Positions 59,233 through 64,000 of a stretch of DNA of 64,000 bases are shown here, in pieces (position 1 is the first letter of the stretch; the number at the start of each line of letters is the position of its first letter). Made by a program: the position numbers and the translations under genes. Under the pieces are notes generated by a model that saw only the letters and a program-made list of their open reading frames with translations, made no database searches and had not been told where the DNA came from. The DNA comes from Saccharum officinarum (lineage: Eukaryota > Streptophyta > Magnoliopsida > Poales > Poaceae): contig CM036188.1 in the NCBI GenBank assembly GCA_020631735.1, forward strand, positions 10,210,214-10,274,213, read 5' to 3'.

Positions 59233-59657
59233 CATAGGTGTTCAAGGCCCAACTGTTTGGCGCCATGGAGGGCTCGCTTTATGGGGAGCACTGCTGGGTG
59301 GAGATAGATGACATGAGGGCAGATACATTCAGCAATCTGCTGCACTTCGTCTACACTGATGCGCTGCCCAAGCCCAAGCCCCAGGAAGAGGCCTTCATGG
59401 CTTAGCTGCACCTGCTCGTTGCCATTGATAGGTATGGAATGGAGTGGCTCAAGCTCAACCGCGAGGACATTCTGTGCAGGCACATCAATGTCAGCACCGT
59501 GGCCACCATGCTGGCCCTTGCTGAGCAGCACCGACGCCAGGGACTCAAGGAAGCATGCTTTGAGTTCCTCAAGAACCCTGGGTCGTTGAATGTGTCATGG
59601 CAACAGATGGATTTGACCCAACAGCTGCCCATCCATTATAAAGGAATTGGTGTCTAG
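59233..59657 (+). pseudogene. MATH-BTB protein, BTB/BACK-like C-terminal fragment
   Basis: These proteins are substrate adaptors for Cullin-3 ubiquitin ligases. The frame reads FKAQLFGAMEGSLYGEHCWV, the BTB core (NLLHFVYTDALP), TAG at 59403, then a continuing BTB end and helical C-terminus (DILCRHINVSTVATMLALAE; GLKEACFEFLKN) to the stop at 59657. The MATH domain and first half of BTB are missing. Upstream 59050-59230 is GC-rich and unrelated. A single TAG where Gln is usual, plus the 5' truncation, make it non-functional. Confidence 0.85.
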
Positions 59658-59929
59658 ACTTGGTCAAATCATTTTAAATCGTTTAGGGTCGCAAATACTC
59701 ATTTCAATATCAGATGAACATAAAATGGCTGGGATGAATATCTCATTTGGACACAAGCGTCTTACAGGTGAAGTGGTTAGGGGACGAACACGCGAAGCAG
59801 GAGGTCGGGGCTTCTAGTGCCGGTGGCCGTGAAGCATGCATTTTTTGTGCAAAACATCACGTGACTTGTGGGGTCTCTCCTAGTATTAAAAAATTATCTT
59901 AATGAATCTTAATGAATCTGATTGTTCAT
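59658..59929. other. 3' flank of BTB fragment
   Basis: No gene or repeat recognised. Confidence 0.5.
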
Positions 59930-60255
59930 TTTACTTTTTACAAATTTTATCTTGTTTTGTATTTTAACGTAGCGTTAGCACGAGCACACTACTAGTATAG
60001 AAAGCTACATTTTATGTTTTCCTCATCTATATGTATGTTCTTTTTGGCATGTATATGTGACAAGACAATGTGTACAACACATATACATGTATGCTATTTT
60101 TTATGTATTTTACTTTGGATAGCCATAGTATGCATGTACAGCTATTTATATCCATTAAATATTTGTTTCCTACCATATTTTCATCTAATAAATACATTTT
60201 TATTGTGCAGACACCATGTGGCCATAATTTCTGCCAAAAGTGCTTCAAATCGTGA
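59930..60255 (+). repeat. Segment Z, copy 4 with best-kept RING exon
   Basis: After TATTGTGCAG the exon (60211-60255) reads TPCGHNFCQKCFKS then stop. C-x-H-x2-C-x2-C spacing equals the middle of a C3HC4 RING. The wording is closest to the first RING of plant VIM/ORTHRUS (SRA-RING) ligases that act in DNA methylation maintenance; assignment rests on this short motif. The rest of the gene is not in the array. Confidence 0.6.
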
Positions 60256-60329
60256 AAATGTTGTGCACATATCAAGTCCAAAATAGCATAGCGGCCAAGA
60301 ATCAAGTCTACATTTAGCACTAACTGGGC

Positions 60330-63300
60330 TCGCATGGACTGTGTTGTCCTTTCCTGTCTCCTTATCACCATCATCAATGATCTTGTCATGACCGTCATGG
60401 AATCCAGCGCCATTGCCCATGCCACCTGGCTTGCGATAGAAACACAATTCCTTGGCAACTAGGAGACTCACTCGGGCTCTCTACCTCGCTGCTGACTTCT
60501 AAAGCTTCGTTCAGGGCTATGTCTCCATCACGAAGTACTACCAACACATCAAGTCCATGGTCAACGCCATAATTTACTTGGCGGACAGGGGGGTTCATTT
60601 GTAACCACATGCTAGTCCTCAATGTGCTTCATAGCCTCATCGAGATGTACTCTTCTGTTGGCTTGGACCTCAAGAGCGATCGTCCCTTCCACCATTTTCT
60701 TAGAAGCCTGCTTTGACTTGTCCTGGAGGAACCCACTCTTGCCAACAAGTCTACCACGCTAGCCTATATCTTTGTCGCCTCGTATGGACCAACTACCCTC
60801 TGCAATGTCTTCCATGCCTAGTGCTAATCAGCCTCCTTCACCATAGTTCAACCGTAGCCCTCCAACAATTGGGGCGGTAACTGTGGCAAGGGCAAGAAAA
60901 GGAACATACATGGTTCATAGGGTGGCCAAGCAGCCATCCTCCACCGGTGCTCCTGGACTCTCCTAGTGGTGCTCCATAATTTGTAGTTGGCTCCATAGGA
61001 ACTGTGCCAGTGGGTCATTTCCAAACTTTTACAACCGATGGACTAGCTCCATCCAAATGTGGCCAAGGCCGCATCCTTCTCCTCCTATAGTGCCTCTGCC
61101 CTAGGCCCATCCTCCCCCTCTACTGCTACAGCACCCTCATGCGCCCTTGGCTCAGAAGTAGCCTTGTACTTTCTTCACAAGGGCATAGGGACAGTTCATG
61201 GCTCCTCCGCTTGGGTCTCATATGTAACCCCCTATTGGTGCTCCCACCAGGGACCAGAACACCTACGCATCCTTTAGCACCATGATTCCTTCAATAGCCA
61301 CCTTCGACAACAGGTACTTTGACTCCAATGCCACCAACCACATGTCCACTCTAGCTTTGTCACTACACCAGGAAAATCCTAAGTTTTAAAGGGGCCTTTA
61401 ATTTCCATAGTCTCTTGTCAATATTAGGGACATCAATGTGCATATACTATTGAATAAATAGCATTGTTTCCTATCAAAATAGATCTAGTAACATGTGACC
61501 ACATGTGTCAAATCTAGAATTCAACCTCATGTGAACGAGCTCTACCACAATGATCCGACGCGACTATATATTTCCATTACTTTTTCTTTTTATACAGATT
61601 CCCCTTGTTGGGGTTGATAATATCTATATTTTTTTATTAAGAAACAAAATGCTACCAAGATTAAGGCATATAAGCTATTCTTCTTCATGTGACTCTTGTT
61701 TTTCAATACAAGTAATTAGGAATGAAACCTTTTGATGTAGCATCTAGACTGCACCCAGAGAATGCAAACAAGTTGTATTATTAAAGCATGATTGTTGTCA
61801 ATAATGGGCATCTACTTCCTATTGTCTCTATTAGCTCTACAGATGTTCCAACCTCACTTCAACTTAATAATCTTCTTGGTTTTCAAAGTCTTATTAAGAA
61901 TCTTAATTACATCTATTCTCTAGTTTACCATCGACAACAATGGCTCTATGGAATTTGCCCCTCTACCTCTTTTGTGAAGGATCTTGTCGCTCAGAGAGAG
62001 GGATTGCCTGGTGCAGTAGCTCTGGAACCCTGTACCTATTGCAGTTCTAGCTTGTCTATTTGACACCAGTGTCTTGGGCACCTAATCCATGAAGTTTTCT
62101 CCAAGCTCGCACAATCTATAGCTATTCCTTGTAACAAAAGTGCTATGATACTCTGTGCCATGATTGTCATATTGGTCATCACACTCATCTACCTTGTCGT
62201 GTCTCATAATATCGAGCAACTCACAATTTTTAGTTAACACATTGTGATCGTCATTCTTGATTATTGTGTTACATTTGCTTTGGACCTTTCCATTGTACCT
62301 GAAGGCTAACACCTTTTCCCCTTTGTCCAACTTTTTCTCCAACAATGCTACATAGTTTGGCACCACTACCCAAGGGGTTCAATGCAATAATGGCCATCAG
62401 TTCGATAACTCAATCTTCCACACATTCTTCCTCTATCGTGGCATCCACCTTCGCATGTCCTGGCTTTATACCTCACATCTAAATGGTAAAGACAAATGGC
62501 CCATTCATATAATTAAAATGTTTGTTCGCTTCTTCTCCAAGCTAGCATTCCCCCTGCTCACTAGGTCGAGGCCCTAGCACTCCCAGTCATTTGCTTAATA
62601 TCATGGCCACCAAAATGCTTAGTCTCCTTACACCATACTTCACCTTGTTCGACACTCATCCGCCATATGAACACCTTTGCATCTTTTTTGTTGCAAGTTC
62701 TATCCAACCTCTTCACAGCTCCTCATAAACTGGCTCCTCGCTCGGTTCTGTGTCTTCCTTCACTATTCGCTCCACCACAAAGGATACCATTTTCTTGATG
62801 TTTCCACCAACTTCATCATCATCTTCGAGGAACCTCCTTTCCATTTGTAGAGGTGCCCCCTCCTCTTAGTTAGGAGTCCTTTCAATTCTTAGAGAATTTC
62901 ACTAATGCAATGTCAGATCCTATTGGACCAACATGAAGTTTGTTACCCGTAGTTCCGGACAGGCATGTGACTACAGATCCCTGCTGGTGCTACCCTAATC
63001 TAGCCATGTGTCGTAGGGCCTCATGACTTCATAGCATAGCAGCGCCCACCATGCATGGCTAGCCACCAGCCAGGCATGGTTTGTCTCCAATCTGGTGTTC
63101 TTGCCTAGCAGCCCAGGACATCTGGCCCTCAGCCTAGCATGAGTACTTCTCAGCCAGTGCAACTGATCCACAGCCAGGAGTAGCTAATCATCCGCATAGT
63201 GTACCCAATGTACAGCTTGACACGACTGGCCAGTCGAAAGCAGTTGGACCCCCTAACAGCCAGGTGGGCTTCCTACCACCTCATTTTTAGAACATCCGCT

Positions 63301-64000
63301 TCATCTATACTAAGCATCCACGACAAGAACTGACCCCTATGCTAGCTCCTACACAAGCTACCGCCCTGACCCTACTGCTTCCTCGTGGAGCCGTTTTTGG
63401 TCCTATGGTCACCACTCAGCACGCCATGACCACCCACGGCAAACTCGGCATTTGACAGCCAATGTTATATCATACAGTGGCATTATCACCTATTCCTCAA
63501 ACCTACCATGCTGCTTTGGTCAACCAAAACTGGCAAGCCATGTTGTAAGAAGAGTTTTCTGCTCTCAAGGAGAATGAAACATGGGATCCTGTGCCCCATC
63601 CTCCAAATGCAAATCTAGTGATCGTAAAGTAGGTATTCAACCACAGGTTTAAGGCATATGGGTCTGTTAAGCGCTACAAGGCATGTTGGGTGCTCCACGG
63701 CTTCACTTAATGACCTGGGATTGACTCAATGACCCTGTTGTGAAGCCTTCCACAGTGCATATAGTGCTCTCTTTGGCTCTCCCTCTCTTTCTTGCAGCTG
63801 GCCCATTCACCAACTTGTGAAGAATGCTAAACTATCGATTTCCTCCGTGGACACTTCAATGAGACAATATATTGCTCCTAAACTATCGATTTCGAGGACC
63901 CTATTCATCCTAGTCATGTCTGCTAGTTGAATCTCTCTCTATGCACTCAAGTAGGCACCGTAAGCTTGGTATAGTCACTTTGCTTCTAGCTTCACCTTGG
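60330..64000 (+). pseudogene. Ty1-copia retrotransposon polyprotein, heavily mutated, runs off window
   Basis: Domains in copia order, in changing frames: Gag at 60330-60850; aspartic protease region near 61316 with FDSNATNHMS, where the usual Gly of DSGA is Asn. The GAG-pre-integrase region is at 61788-62063 (NNGHLLPIVSISSTDVPTSL). Integrase core follows at about 62270-62560 (FGTTTQGVQCNNG; RGIHLRMSWLYTS) and downstream at 62640-62830 (HKLAPRSVLC). The RT N-terminus is at about 63520-63780 (EEFSALKENETWDPVPHPPN; AYGSVKRYKACWVLHGFT). The gene order PR-INT-RT proves copia. Dozens of stops and frameshifts; no LTR seen in the window. Confidence 0.9.
61363..61735. other. Non-copia insertion between protease and GAG-pre-integrase
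   Basis: The copia similarity stops at about 61360 and resumes near 61740. The intervening DNA starts CACTACACCAGGAAAATC, like a CACTA or similar TIR. No matching right terminus or target duplication was found. Probably a decayed small DNA element. Confidence 0.35.

Overview
The window is repeat-dominated nuclear DNA of a grass, most likely a panicoid. The evidence is LTRs opening TGTAACACCC, CACTA elements with CCGGGACTAAA or TTTGCCGACTGCC subterminal hairpins, Stowaway and Tourist MITEs, and degraded copies of families expanded in grasses (MATH-BTB, kelch-like). The species cannot be named from the sequence. No intact single-copy host gene is visible, and 52767-52866 is a 100-N assembly gap.

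The left half (1-33957) is one nest of transposons four levels deep. The outermost element is a CACTA transposon (CACTA-1). Its TNP2 transposase reads leftward from 19334 and its 5' terminus is at 33957. A giant non-autonomous Gypsy-like/LARD element (<1-17931; LTR 5,356 bp, window opening inside the 5' LTR) interrupts the TNP2 reading frame. A second LTR element (TG at 20003, CA at 33654) sits in the 5' subterminal hairpin of CACTA-1 and has a perfect CACCA target duplication. That LTR is split by a second CACTA (CACTA-2, about 20470-33291) carrying a TNP2 gene and a TNPA-like gene on +. A 3,385-bp solo LTR (25602-28986, CTTAC duplication) lies inside an intron of the CACTA-2 TNP2 gene.

The middle (33958-40567) holds a short hAT-like element whose 8-bp flanking repeat spans the CACTA-1 end, a short tandem repeat, GC-rich unassigned DNA, a TIR element with GC-rich cargo, a decayed kelch-like pseudogene (37570-38440), and three MITEs.

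The third block is CACTA-3 (40568-52125). On the minus strand it has a two-part transposase set: a TNPA/Ulp1-type gene with a complete cysteine-protease catalytic set, and a truncated TNP2 start. Between them lie fragments that look captured from host genes: an RNase H1-type N-terminal domain, an LRR segment, and DCD and kelch exons in the same orientation. It also has a 680-bp tandem array of long hairpins.

The right block (52867-64000) is a shuffled array of repeated segments: RING exons resembling the first RING of VIM/ORTHRUS ligases, an unrecognised minus-strand gene family, copia gag fragments and a BTB fragment. It runs into a heavily mutated Ty1-copia polyprotein that leaves the window. 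Almost every coding remnant carries premature stops, many of them TAG or TGA where Gln or Arg is expected, consistent with methylation-driven decay.
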